Counted from the first letter of the stretch, positions 1-11,023 are shown. The stretch is 64,000 nucleotides of DNA from Microcebus murinus (GCF_040939455.1 NC_134136.1:74538001-74602000), one strand, 5' to 3'. The notes: a model not told the origin generated them from the letters alone. Program-made: numbers and translations.

Positions 1-300
1 GGCATCTACCCAAATGATCCAGTGACACTCTACAAAAAAGACACCTGCACTCGAATGTTTATAGCAGCACAATTCATAATTGCAAGGCTGTGGAAACAGC
101 CCAAGTGCCCATCAATCAAAGAATGGATTAATAAAATGTGGTATATGTACACCATGGAGTACTATTCAGCTCTAAGAAACAATGGTGATATAGCACACCT
201 TATATTTTCCTGGTTAGAGCTGGAACCCATACTACTAAGTGAAGTATCCCAAGAATGGAAAAACAAGCACCAGATATATTCTCCAGGAAACTGGTATTAA
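1..300 (+). pseudogene. ORF2: LINE-1 ORF2 protein, C-terminal end (partial)
   Basis: This is the last ~100 codons of L1 ORF2, which encodes the endonuclease/reverse transcriptase used in target-primed reverse transcription. The frame is open from the window edge to the TAA at 298-300, and the residues match the same region of L1-B and L1-E, including the terminal block ending in NWY. It lies downstream of the cysteine-rich segment, so no catalytic motif is in view. The frame is intact as far as it is visible. Whether the rest of ORF2 is intact cannot be judged from this window. Confidence 0.9.
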
Positions 301-531
301 CTGAGTAGCACCTAAGTGGACACATAGGTGCTACAGTAATAGGGAATTGGGCAGGTGGGAGGGGGGAGGGGGGCGGGTATATACATACATAGTGAGTGAG
401 ATGTGCACCATCTGGGGGATGGTCATGATGGAGACTTAGACTTTTGGGGGGAGGGGGGAAATGGGCATTTATTGAAACCTTAAAATCTGTACCCCCATAA
501 TATGCCAAAATAAAAAAAATAATTAAAAAAA
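1..531 (+). mobile_element. L1-A: young LINE-1, 3' end only (cut by window edge)
   Basis: The C-terminal coding end of ORF2 (to 300), a 3' UTR of about 200 bases and an A-rich tail ending near 531 are nearly identical to the ends of L1-B and L1-E in this window. The 5' part lies outside the window, so no target-site duplication can be tested. The 3' UTR contains G-rich runs at 349-377 and 444-463. Confidence 0.95.
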
Positions 532-532
532 A

Positions 533-820
533 ATCAATGAACTAAGAATAGAATCAAATTTCTTTAATATTATTATGGATATATATATAAAAATCCACAA
601 ATACCATCATACATAAGGTGAAGACTGAAAACGTTTCTCCTATCATCAGAAACAAGACAAAGCTGCCTACTTTTCATCATTTCTATTCAATATTGTATTG
701 GAGGTTGTACCCAGGGCAATTAGACAAGAAAAAATGCACCCATATTGAATGTCAAGAGACTAAACATAGAATACCATATGATGTAACAATTCCACTCAAA
801 GTATACCCTACAGAGTCAAA
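533..820 (+). repeat. Ancient L1 ORF2 fragments
   Basis: Bases ~560-740 resemble the L1 ORF2 stretch around 'ccactcctattcaacatagt...gcaattagacaagag', heavily mutated. Bases ~757-815 resemble the far-downstream stretch 'accatatgatccagcaattccact'. The two pieces are adjacent, so the element has a large internal deletion. It is much older than L1-A, which directly precedes it. Confidence 0.6.
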
Positions 821-1045
821 TTTGGTGATGGGAATGACATGGAAAATGTCAGGCACTGTGCCGTGGCCTCTTGCCGCCACTATGCATTTCGGTGGGCCAC
901 CGCTGCCCATGGCCAGTTGGAGGGCATGCTGCTGGGGTTGGGCCCTGCATGCTGGAATGCCCCCGGGCCCACGTGCTGCTGCCTGCTTCTTGCCACGCTA
1001 CTTGCATGATCCTAATTGGGTAATTTTTGAATCCCACTGTTGTTG

Positions 1046-1153
1046 ATTGGATGTTAAAGCTTGTTGCTGATTGGATGTTAAAGCTTTATGCTGATTGGAT
1101 GTTAAAGTTTGTAATTGATTGGACACTTTTTGAGCCCTATCAAGGGTATAAAA
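1046..1153 (+). promoter_or_regulatory. LTR U3 promoter: four ATTGG boxes plus TATA box
   Basis: ATTGG (reverse CCAAT, the NF-Y recognition core) occurs at 1046, 1070, 1094 and 1118, exactly 24 bp apart, inside three to four imperfect tandem repeats of the type 'gctgattggatgttaaag'. TATAAAA follows at 1147. This is the classic arrangement of a retroviral U3 enhancer and promoter. Present activity is unknown. Confidence 0.65.
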
Positions 1154-1204
1154 GCAGGAGGAGAACAAGGAAGGGGTTCAGAAGATCAGAAGTGGGAAGA
1201 GAGT

Positions 1205-1229
1205 TGTAACACATGCTGTAACACATGCT
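1205..1229 (+). repeat. Short tandem duplication in the LTR R region
   Basis: The 12-mer 'tgtaacacatgc' is repeated back to back between the TATA box and the polyadenylation signal. Confidence 0.6.
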
Positions 1230-1539
1230 GTGCTGAGCCTGCTGGCTGAATAAAAGGCTGTTCTCCGACCCTTTGTGTTCTGCTCAGTTCTTTCCCTGGT
1301 CAAGAGCTGTACTCTAGCTGCAACGGGAACACTCTCTTGATAAAATGCCATAAACTCCCACTATCCTGACTGCAATTCACTAGATATTCTTGAATAAATA
1401 TTTTTCATTTAGTTAAATCCAGTTTTATCCATTTCCAGAGACTTAAATGGCTATATTTAATAATTTTATTGTCCAATTGTGTTGTCACCTATCATTCCAT
1501 TTTTTTTAAAAAAATATTTTAACTGTATATAGAAATAAT

Positions 1540-2000
1540 GTTAAGAATAGTACATTAAATATGACTTCCTTCCCTCCAAATTAAAAGACCGTTTAACCCA
1601 ACACAACTCAAAATCCCGAAACTTTTGCTCAGAATACCATTTTTAACTCCAGAGCTACAGGAAAGCCAGGGAAAATAAGAAGGAACCAATAGAGGGAAGT
1701 GCAAAAGTTTTGTGAAGTCCAGAATTAAAAAGTCAGAAATTCCATCTCTTCCTCTATAAAGTGAAAACAACACAGTTCACTTATCTTACCTTGAATAATT
1801 TCCAACAAAAGAGATAGGCTTGTGGTATACTGATACTCTTTCTCTATTCTCAGTCCTGCAATTCTTAGTTTGCATCAGTGGTCTGGTTGTTGAGAGGATC
1901 TGTTTTCACCTTTCAATTTTGAGATATAAGCCACAAAGTGTATTCTTTTTCCCTGACCAACTACACCTAATAGAAGATGAAATATATATGGAAGAGACTT
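1540..2000. repeat. Duplicon block A, copy 1
   Basis: Block A recurs at 35.6, 40.2, 53.5 and 61.2 kb. Shared landmarks are 'gaaattccatctcttcct', a minus-strand donor-like GTAAG (1785-1789 as CTTAC on the plus strand), 'aatttccaa', 'gggctta/aggctt' and a following 'ctcagcc/ctcagtcctg...att'. No open frame is shared between copies. Bases 1332-1539, between the LTR and this block, hold nothing I recognise. Confidence 0.55.
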
Positions 2001-2640
2001 CCAGACTAAAGTCCATTAGATCATGGGGCCAGCTTGTAGGAATGCTGTGGAAGGGCTGTGCTACTTTTATCCTCCCTTGGGGACTTGAGAGTCACTAGAG
2101 TTCTGTGTTCTTTGTGCCTGGAGAGATGGCAAAAGAAAAGGATTCAAGTGCCCACTCTATGAAAACACCATAATCCTAATGGGTCTCTGAGGGTTAAATT
2201 TTGACAAATCCTCACACCAACAGTTAGCTGATCATTTGCTTGGTTATTAATATCTTCAGTCTAAAATTACTAGAGCAGTAGCAGCAACCACAGAAATGGA
2301 AATACCCAGGGCCCGTATGTGTAAGGGGCATACAGCATGGTAAGTAAGTTTCCCTCAGCAAGAATTTATGAGACTGTGTGTACATAGGTAGGATTTCATT
2401 GCATGCAGAGGGATGCTTTCTCAGTCTCTATTTGGGCTCAGTCCCTATTTGTCTACCAGGCAGTTGTAATTCTCATAAAACTGGAAGCTAGATGACTCCA
2501 CTTTAAAGTTGGCCGATAGTATCGGATAATCAATAAATGAAATAAAATCATTTGTGGGTCTGGACTTAGTACATGTTATAACAGTTGTATTTAGTGATAT
2601 CTGTTTTCTCATATCACATTATATAATACCTCAGGGACCA
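2001..2640. other. Unassigned AT-rich sequence
   Basis: About 640 bases with no recognised repeat, frame or RNA gene. It lies between duplicon block A copy 1 and block G copy 1, so it may be diverged duplicon sequence. Confidence 0.4.
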
Positions 2641-3062
2641 TCACCATTTACAGAAACAAAACAAATGAACAAACAAAAACACCCTAGTGATATGTGACAA
2701 GTGCTTGGTCTCTGGGAGTAGGCCCAGGCCAGTTCAATCAAACTCACAAGCCTAGAACAGATGGATCTTGTGAAAAGTTTCTTGAGGTAGTCTAAAAGAT
2801 CAACCTGATATAATCCCAGCACTCAGGGAGAGGTGTGCCTGGGATCTACAGAAAGCATCCCTCTACACGCAGCAAAATCCCACCAATGTACACATAGTGT
2901 CATCACATATGTTGTACATGTCATGATTACTCCACTTACAGGGGTGTTAATCATATTTACTTATATACGATTGCCAATTTCTGGAGTAATGTACAGAATA
3001 CATCATGTCTATGGATGGCAGTCTGCCTAAACACCCACTTATGCACTTTTTAAAGAATTCTT
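2640..3062. repeat. Duplicon block G, copy 1
   Basis: It shares the block G signature 'cacatatgttgtacatgtcatgattactccac...gtgttaatcatattt...ctggagtaatgtac...catgtctatggatg...gcctaaacaccca' with seven other copies in the window, most closely the ones at 57.0-57.3 kb and 60.3-60.7 kb. Confidence 0.65.
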
Positions 3063-3063
3063 C

Positions 3064-3335
3064 TGCTATGGATCAGATTGTATCCTCTAAAATAAAGATA
3101 TGTTAAAGTCTTAAACTCCAGTACCACAGAATGTGACCTGATTTGGAAATAGGGTGTTTTCAGATATAATTAGTTAAGATGATATCATGCTGGAGTAGGA
3201 TGGAGCCCCTAATCCAATATGACTTGTATCCTTGTAGTAGGTAAAGACACATAGACAGGGACACAGACAGAATGCCATGTGAAGGCATTGGAGGATTAGA
3301 GTGATGCATCACAATCCAAGGCACACTAAAGATGG
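3064..3335 (+). repeat. MLT1-like (ERVL-MaLR) LTR fragment
   Basis: It begins 'tgctatgg' and continues with the widely dispersed mammalian motifs 'acagaatgtgacctgatt', 'ggaaatagggtgttttcag', 'cccctaatccaatatgact' and 'aatgccatgtgaaggc', in the order I recall for MaLR-type LTRs. It is truncated exactly where L1-B begins. Subfamily assignment needs a repeat library. Confidence 0.55.
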
Positions 3336-3336
3336 C

Positions 3337-4763
3337 CAGCAGGGGTTGGAGCAATATGGTGGACGAATAACACCGCCAGACAGAGTGTCTCTGCAGAAAA
3401 GACAGATTCTAGCAGAAATTAGAGGAAAGAAGCAAGAAGACGAGCATACAGCAGACAAGGGCCGGAAGGAGGGGTACGTGAGACCCCGGGAGACTCCATG
3501 GGAGGAGGCTGTGGAGGAGAACTAGAGGCTGAGACCACCGGAGCAGCCCGGAGACCAGCAGCAAGGGTAGGTGGATTTGCTGTTTCCCCTCCCCTGCATT
3601 CGGGACTGCTGGTGGGTACCCCAGCGGGTGGAGAGACCTGTGGACACCAGCCCTGAGATCGCCGCCACCACCAGCCAGTGGTGAGCCTGTAGCAGACGTG
3701 GCACCAGGTTCCCAACTTCCCCCAGGCACCTCCGTGTGCACAGACCCGAGCCGCGTGGCAGGCACCATATTGCCTCCTCCTCCCCTCCGCCAACCCTACC
3801 CGCGGTGGCCAGAGAGAAAATACAGCCACCAGCCGGAGGCACCTCCAGGGAACGAGACCTTCCCGTTTGGGACCCTACACCTGACTCAGGGGAACTCAGA
3901 CTGTGAGCTCCCTACCCGCCCGCCCTCCCAGGCGCTGCTGGCACCGTGTTCCCAGGAGAATGGTGCCGACTCAGAGGCTGAGAGACATAGACCCAGCTTA
4001 GGCTCCCTGTGGGTGAATTGGGACTGGAAAACCTCTCCCTGATGGGGATACAGTTTGAACTCTGGGACCCAGAGGTCGGACCTGCAGACCAGTTCCCCTG
4101 CACCGAGGGATAGCATTGCCCGGGGCAAAGAAGGGTTATACGTTAAAAGCCTACTGAGGTGCGTGTGCCTCCAGGGGCAGATCGGCGTCCTAGAGGGCAA
4201 CCCTCCTCCCAGGAGGAGGCTGTGCGCCCAACCCAGGTGGCATTCCTGTGCAAGGAAAGTCCCCACCGGCATCACAGTCCAGGGAGGCCTGGTGGCTTGT
4301 GGTCTGGCCTGCTGGCAGAGGCCCAGGAGTAGCTGCGGAGTTGGGGAGTGTGGAAAGAAGCAAGGCCCGCTCCAGACTGCGGGTCTCAGACAGCCCACCC
4401 CCACACACAGACTTTCTGGCTGAGCGGGACCATTCCAGCCCCGCCCTGACAGCTTTCTCTGGAAGAAAAGAACAGAACTTTGACCCCTGCTAACAGCCTG
4501 AGGTCAGGCTTACCCAACCCAGCTCCTCCCAGAACAAGAGCTGATAACAGGACAGAAAATCAACACCATAGCCTGTTCCTCCAAGCAAACGCCACCTACT
4601 GACAGGGACAGCATCTTGCACACCCTTTCCACGGCACCCACTGACTCAATATACAGGGAGTGGTCCAATTTCATGCACAGACACCACCTAATGCCTCAGA
4701 AACTAAACAAGGTGTGTGAATACCCAAACAATAACTTAAGAAGGGAAACAACAACTGATCAAC
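3337..4763 (+). promoter_or_regulatory. L1-B 5' UTR (internal promoter region) with antisense open frames
   Basis: Roughly 1.4 kb, GC-rich and CpG-bearing, unlike the AT-rich surroundings. It is homologous end to end with L1-E 45236-46615. L1 5' UTRs carry the internal Pol II promoter. On the minus strand, frames 3409-3768, 3419-3829 and 3886-4404 stay open for 119, 136 and 172 codons. Each has a counterpart in L1-E. These are reminiscent in position of the antisense ORF0 of hominoid L1, but sequence relationship is not established and GC-rich DNA has few stops by chance. Confidence 0.8.
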
Positions 4764-5756
4764 ATAGGAAGAAATCAGCGAAAGAACTCAGTAAATATGA
4801 AGAACCAAATGGAAAACACACCCCAAAAGAGGACTACCAGCCCCCTAGAAACGGACACCAACCAAAATCTGGCAACCAATATGACAGAAGAGGAATTTCA
4901 TATGTGGATCATAAGAACACTCACCCAGCTGTAACAACAACTCAATAACCAACACAAAGAAACCACAAAAAGCCTCCAGGATATGGGAAAAGAAATAGAC
5001 ACATTGAAGAAAAGTGTAACCGAACTCCTGGAAATGAAGAATCAATTCAAGGAACTACAAAATACAGTGGAAAGTCTCAAGAACAGGGTAGATGAAACAG
5101 AAGAAAGAATCTCAGAGCTTGAAGATAACACCCTCCAATTAAATAAATCAGTCACAGAAATAGAGCAGAGAAACAAGAGAAAAGAGCAAAGCCTACAAGA
5201 GCTGTGGGATTATGTGAAGAAACCTAATGTGAGGGTCATAGGCTTAAAAGAAGGGGAGGAAGACAGCACTCAAGGTTTGGACAAGCTGTTTGAAGATATA
5301 ATAGAGGAAAATTTCCCAGGCCTTGCTCAAAATCTTGATATACAACTTCAAGAAGCTCAGAGGACCCCTGGGAGCTTCAAGGCAAACATGAAGACGTCAC
5401 GGCATGCAGTCATCAGACTGACCAAAGTATCAACTAAAGAGGCCCTTCTAAGAGCTGTAAGACAAAAGAAGCAAGTAACATACAAGGGAAAGCCAATTCA
5501 AATAACATCAGACTTCTCTAATGAGACTTTACAAGCAAGGAGAGACTGGGGCCCCATTCTCACTCTTTTGAAACAAAACAATGCCCACCCTAGAATATTA
5601 TTCCCTGCAAAACTAAGCTTCGTATATGAAGGAGAAATAAAAACATTCTCAGACAAGCAAAGGCTCAGAGAATTCAACAAGACAAGACCAGCCCTACAAA
5701 AAGTACTTAAAACAGCGTTATGCACGGAACATCATAATAATAACCCACGAATATAA
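4764..5756 (+). pseudogene. ORF1: L1-B ORF1 (RNA-binding coiled-coil protein), disabled
   Basis: This corresponds to the 330-codon ORF1 of L1-E, whose product trimerises through a coiled coil and binds L1 RNA as part of the retrotransposition particle. The start codon is changed to ATA (4764-4766), and a glutamine codon has become TAA at 4932-4934. From 4983 to 5756 the frame is open for 257 codons. It contains the coiled-coil heptads (residues rich in ESLKNRVDETEERISELED), the RRM-type core and the C-terminal domain, ending in NPRI. A downstream Met at 4983 could initiate a truncated product, but that would lack the N-terminal region. Confidence 0.93.
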
Positions 5757-5797
5757 AAACAACCAAAACCCAAAGATATTAAAGGCCAGATATTACA

Positions 5798-8700
5798 ATG
5801 GCTCAACACAGAAATCATAGCAACAACATCCAACCCAACAGAATGATCAGTAATCTACCTTACCTATCAGTTCTCTCAATAAATGTGAATGGCTTAAACT
5901 CTCCACTCAAGAGACATAGGCTGGCTGAATGGATAAGAAAATACAGGCCAAGTATATGCTGTCTTCAGGAAACACATCTAACCTTCAAGGATGCATATAG
6001 ACTAAAAATAAAAGGGTGGAGATCAATATTCCAAGCAAATAGAAGCCAAAAGAAGGCTGGTGTGGCAGTTCTAATTTCAGACAATTTAGTTTTTAAACCA
6101 ACAAAAGTAGTAAAGGACAAAGAGGGTCATTATACAATGGTGAAGGGCACAGTCCAACAAGAAAAGATAACAATTTTAAATATATATGCACCCAACTTAG
6201 GTGCACCCAGATTCATAAAGCAAACCTTACTGGAGCTAAGCAAATGGATTAATACCAACTCCATAATCGCCGGAGATTTCAACACCCCACTGACGGCATG
6301 AGACAGATCCTCCAAACAGAAAATTAATAAAGAAATAATGGACTTAAACAAAACTCTAGAACAATTGGGTCTGACAGACATCTACAGAACATTCTACCCA
6401 AAATCCACTGAATATACGTTCTTCTCATCAGCTCACGGGACATTCTCTAAGATTGACCATATCCTAGGACACAAAGAAAATCTCAAGAAATTTAAAAAAA
6501 TAGAAATCATACCATGTACCTTCTCAGATCACAGTGGAATAAAACTAGAAATCAACCCTAACAGAAACTCACATTTCTACACAAAAACGTGGAAATTAAA
6601 CAACCTCCTACTAAATGATTACTTCGTAAATGAAGAAATCAAGACGGAAATAAAAAAGTTCTATGAAGAAAACGACAATGGAGAGACAAGTTATCAACTC
6701 CTCTGGGACACAGCTAAAGCAGTTCTGAGAGGAAAGTTTATCTCCATAAATGCCTATAACCAAAAGACAAGAAGATCACAAATAGACAATCTAATGAAAC
6801 GACTCAAAGAGCTGGAAAAAGAAGAACAGATCAACCCCAAACCCAGCAGAAGAAGTGAAATCAACAAGATCAAATCAGAACTAAACGAAATTGAAAACAG
6901 GGAAGCTATTCAGGAGATTAATAAAACAAAAAGTTGGTTCTTTGAAAAAATAAACAAAATTGACACACCATTGGCTAAGCTAACGAAAAGCAGAAAAGAG
7001 AAATCTCTAATAAGCTCCATCAGGAATAAAAAAGGAGATATCACAACTGATCCCAAAGAGATACAAGATACAATTTATGAATACTACAAAAATCTTTATG
7101 CACACAAACTGGAAAATGTGGAGGAAATGGACAAATTTCTAGAAACACACAGCCTCCCTAGGCTCAACTAGGAAGAAATAGATTCCCTGAACAGACCAAT
7201 CTCAACAGCTGAAATAGAAACAGCCATTAAAAATCTCCCTAAAAAGAAAAGTCCCGGTCCAGATGGCTTCACACCTGAATTTTACCATACTTACAAAGAA
7301 GAACTAGTACCTATCTTGCAGAAACTATTCCACAACATCGAGAGGAACGGAAACCTCCCCGAAACCTTTTATGAAGCGAATATTACTCTGATACCAAAAC
7401 CAGGAAAGGATGCAACAAAAAAAGAAAACTACAGACCAATATCCCTAATGAATATAGATGCAAAAATTTTCAACAAAATCTTAGCTAACAGAATCCAGAC
7501 ACTTATCAAAAAAATAATCCACCACGACCAAGTGGGCTTCATCCCAGGGATGCAGGGATGGTTCAATATACGTAAATCTATAAATGCAATTCACCACATA
7601 AACAGAAGCAAAAACAAAGACCACATGATTCTTTCAATAGATGCAGAAAAAGCTTTTGACAAAATTCAACACCCTTTCATGATACGAACACTTAAGAAAA
7701 TAAGCATAGAAGGGACATACCTAAAAATGATACAAGCCATATGTGACACACCCATAGCCAACATCATACTGAATGGGGGAAGATTGAAATCATTCCCACT
7801 TAGAACCGGAACCAGACAAGGCTGCCCACTATCTCCACTTTTGTTCAACATAGTGCTGGAAGTCTTGGCTACAGCAATCAGACAGCAAAATGGAATCAAA
7901 GGTATCCAAATAGGGGCAGAAGAGATCAAACTTTCACTTTTTGCTGATGATATGGTATTGTATCTAGAAAACCCCAAGGATTCAACCAAGAAACTCCTGG
8001 AACTGATCAATGAATTTAGTAAAGTCTCAGGATACAAAATCAATACACAGAAATCAGAGGCATTCGTATATGCCAACAACAATCTAATTGAGAACCAAAT
8101 CAAAGACTCAATTCCCTTCACAATAGCAACAAAGAAATTAAAGTACCTAGGAATATATTTAACCAAAGAGGTAAAAGACCTCTACAGGGAGAACTATGAA
8201 ACACTGAGGAAGGAAATAGCAGAGGATGTAAACAGATGGAAATCCATACCATGCTCGTGGATCGGCAGACTCAATATCATCAAAATGTCTATGCTACCCA
8301 AACTGATCTACAGATTCAATGCAATACCTATTAAAATCCCATCAGCATTCTTCACAGATATAGAAAAAATAATTTTACGCTTCGTATGGAACCAAAGAAG
8401 ACCCCGAATATCAAGAGCAATTCTAGGCAACAAAAACAAAATGGGAGGCAATAATATGCCAGATATCAAACTATACTACAAAGCTGTAGTAATTAAAACA
8501 ATATGGTATTTGCACAAATACAGGAATATTGACCAGTGGAACAGATGTGATAATCCTGATATAAAACCATCCTCATATAGCCATCTCATCTTTGACAAAG
8601 CAGACAAAAACATACGCTGGGGAAAAGAATCTCTCTTCAATAAATGGTGCTGGGAAAACTGGATAGCCACCTGTAGAAGGCTAAAACAGGACCCACACCT

Positions 8701-9672
8701 TTCACCTCTCACAAAAACCAACTCACGCTGGATAACAGACTTAAACCTAAGATATGAAACTATTAGAACTCTAGAGGAAAAAGTTGGAAACAGTCTCCTA
8801 GACATTGGCCTGGGCAAAGATTTTATGAAGAAGTCCCCAAAGGCAATGACAGCAGCAACAATAATAAATAAATGGGACATGATCAAACTACAAAGCTTCT
8901 GCACAGCCAAAGAAATAGTCATGAAAGTAAACAGACAACCTAAAGAATGGGAGAAAATTTTTGCATCCTATGCATCCGATAAGGGACTGATAACTATAAT
9001 ATTCTTAGAACTCACGAAAATTAGGAAGAAAAAATCAAATAACCCCATTAAAAAGTGGGCAAAGGACTTGAACAGAAATTTTTCTAAAGAAGACAGAAGA
9101 ATGGCCAACAAACATATGAAAAAATGCTCAACATTTCTAATCATCAGGGAAATGCAAATCAAAACCACAATGAGATATCACTTAACCCCAGTGAGAATGG
9201 CCTTTATCAAAAAATCTCCAAACAATAAATGCTGGCATGGTTGCGGAGAGAGAGGAAAACTCCTACACTGCTGGTGGTCCTGCAAACTAGTTCAACCTCT
9301 GTGGAAAGCAATATGGAGATACCTTAAAGCGATACAAGTGAATCTACCATTTGATCCAGCAATCCCATTGCTGGGCATCTACTCAAATGATCCAGTGACA
9401 CTCTACAAAAATACACCTGCACTCGAATGTTTATAGCAGCACAATTCATAATTGCAAGGCTGTGGAAACAGCCCAAGTGCCCAACAATCCAAGAATGGAT
9501 TAATAAAATGTGGTATATGTATACCATGGAGTACTATTCAGCTCTAAGAAACAATGGTGATATAGCACATCTTATATTTTCCTGGTTAGAGCTGGAACCC
9601 ATACTACTAAGTGAAGTATCCCAAGAATGGAAAAACAAGCACCAGATATATTCTCCAGCAAACTGGTATTAA
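5798..9672 (+). pseudogene. ORF2: L1-B ORF2 (endonuclease and reverse transcriptase), three lesions
   Basis: ORF2 normally nicks target DNA and reverse-transcribes L1 RNA at the nick. The N-terminal endonuclease domain starts at 5798, with [22 protein letters not shown] and the catalytic SDH (about 6534-6542). The reverse transcriptase domain follows, with FADD at 7940-7951 in place of the common YADD. The C-terminal Cys/His segment (CWHGCG...LLHCWW) is near 9232-9290. Only three breaks are visible: TGA at 6299-6301 (CpG-type change from CGA), TAG at 7169-7171 (from CAG), and a one-base loss near 9409 that shifts the last ~85 codons. The frame elsewhere is continuous, which marks a young copy. 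Confidence 0.95.
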
Positions 9673-9896
9673 CTGAGTAGCACCTAAGTGGACACATAGG
9701 TACTACAGTAATAGGGGGTAATGGGCAGGTGGGAGGGGGGAGGGGGGCGGGTATATACATACATAGTGAGTGAGATGTGCACCATCTGGGGGATGGTTAT
9801 GATGGAGACTCAGACTTTTAGGGGGAGGGGGGGAAATGGGCATTTATTGAAACCTTAAAATCTGTACCCCCATAATATGCCAAAATAAAAAAAAAA
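9673..9896 (+). other. L1-B 3' UTR, G-rich tract and A tail
   Basis: A short 3' UTR typical of this family, with a run of four or more G-triplets at 9723-9751 (quadruplex-capable), a second G-rich run at 9821-9840, 'cccccataatatgcc', and a terminal A tract interrupted by C. Confidence 0.85.
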
Positions 9897-10152
9897 CAAC
9901 GAAAACATCAGTAACAAAGAGCATGCCAAATCATCCAAAAATATATTCAAATATATAAAATCCCAAATGAGCCAAAATCAAACAAAGCAAAATACTATGC
10001 ATGAAACAAACTGATAGGAATAGAAAAAATCATTACAAAAACAAAACAGAGATCAAACCCCAAGCCCCCAAAACAACATCACAATATCCCCACACAACAT
10101 GACTTATGCACACACAAACATAGGGTACATACCAAAGTATCTGCAAATATGT

Positions 10153-10170
10153 GCACACACACACACACAC
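10153..10170. repeat. (CA)n microsatellite
   Basis: Nine uninterrupted CA units. Confidence 0.9.
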
Positions 10171-10599
10171 ATATGACACAGCCCATTAAGATATAAAGAC
10201 AAATAAATGGCCTAGAACAAATGTCAAAAAGTCACTGTCACCAACAAGTATATATCAGGGGAAGGTGAGATCCAGTACCCAAGGAAATGCTCTAATTGCA
10301 GGAAGGATGGGAATAGACACTATGAAGAGGAGACGTATATCATAGAATGGTAATGCTATTAGGAAGGAAAGTAGAGTTAATTTTCTTCTATTTCATTACA
10401 ACCTATACTCACTCCCCTGCCCCAATTTTTTTGAGGTGGGAAGGGACATGTGGCTGTTTTTGACATGGGACTCAAATTCCACAATCAACATTTGCCAACA
10501 CTTGATTGGTTTCATTGTTATTTAAAGTTTACCTAGAAGGAAGCATCAAGATCTCCCATATTTCCTAACACAGCAATGTAAAAGAAGTACTGCTCCAAT

Positions 10600-10710
10600 A
10601 CTCTGTCTCTCTGTCTATTTTGCCTCTGTTACTGTCTCTTTCTGCTTGTCTGTCTGTCTCTGTCTCTCATTCTCTCTCTCTCACACTCTCTCTCTTTCTC
10701 TCTCTCTCAT
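10600..10710. repeat. Pyrimidine-rich (TCTG/TCTC)n low-complexity tract
   Basis: Imperfect CT/CTGT repeats over about 110 bases. The same position in other duplicon copies (56490-56520, 58790-58840) is also pyrimidine-rich, so the tract was probably inherited with the duplicon. Confidence 0.8.
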
Positions 10711-10784
10711 AGCAGCTATGGTTTAAGAGGAGATACCCTGAAAACATGAATGGAGAGAGGAAAGTCAACACAATATTTCTTTTT

Positions 10785-11023
10785 TTCTTCTTTTTTCAGA
10801 AAATTATGGGGGTATAAATGTTAAGGTTCTGTATATTGCCCTTGCACCCCCTCCCCACTCGAGTCAGAGCTTCAAGCATCTCCATTCCCCAGATGGTGCA
10901 GCATCGCATTCATTATGTATGTGTATACCTATCCCCTCCCCCCTCTTTCTGACACCCAATAAATGTTATTCCTATGTGTCTACTTAGGTGTTGATCAGTT
11001 AATACCAATTTGCTATTTTCAAG
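10785..11023 (-). mobile_element. 5'-truncated LINE-1, 3' UTR only
   Basis: Read on the minus strand this is the end of ORF2 ('ttggtattaactg') and the complete lemur L1 3' UTR to the poly(A), seen here as T-rich sequence at 10785-10797. Only the last ~240 bases of the element are present. Confidence 0.85.

Larger units (their letters stand above)
847..1331 (+). repeat. Solo LTR of an endogenous retrovirus
   Basis: The segment begins TG and ends CA. It carries in order a direct-repeat block with four ATTGG boxes (1046-1122), a TATA box (TATAAAA, 1147-1153), a polyadenylation signal (AATAAA, 1249-1254) and a U5-like tail. No gag, pol or env-like sequence flanks it, so it is a solo LTR. The family is not identified. 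The flanks 'aaaatg' at 843-848 and 1342-1347 match but do not abut TG/CA termini, so the exact ends and the target duplication remain uncertain. Confidence 0.7.
3337..9896 (+). mobile_element. L1-B: near-full-length young LINE-1
   Basis: A complete L1 layout: a GC-rich, CpG-containing 5' UTR (3337-4763), ORF1, a ~41-base spacer, ORF2, a 3' UTR with G runs, and an A tail ending near 9896. It is collinear with and very similar to L1-E. The total of about 6.6 kb is consistent with a full-length primate L1. I could not find a convincing target-site duplication; the 5' end abuts a truncated MaLR LTR, so a flank may have been lost. Confidence 0.95.
9897..10784. repeat. Duplicon block D region, copy 1, with A-rich lead-in
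   Basis: Bases 9897-10200 are A- and C-rich on the plus strand and include a (CA)n run at 10153-10170. From about 10230 the sequence parallels 21700-22040 and 32340-32640 ('tcactgtca...', 'tgcaggaagga', 'ttgcca/ttgccca...'). Bases 10590-10710 form a pyrimidine-rich tract (TCTG/TCTC)n followed by 'atggtttaagagga', paralleled at 29000-29090 and 32700-32830. Confidence 0.5.

Noticed and set aside
618..1046. 142-codon plus-strand frame
   Set aside because: Crosses from old L1 debris into the LTR; no motif and no reason for coding function.
7666..8166. 166-codon minus-strand frame (also 8476-8922 and the matching frames at 49517-49972 and 50468-50773)
   Set aside because: Exact antisense shadows of L1 ORF2; the same frames reappear in each L1 copy.
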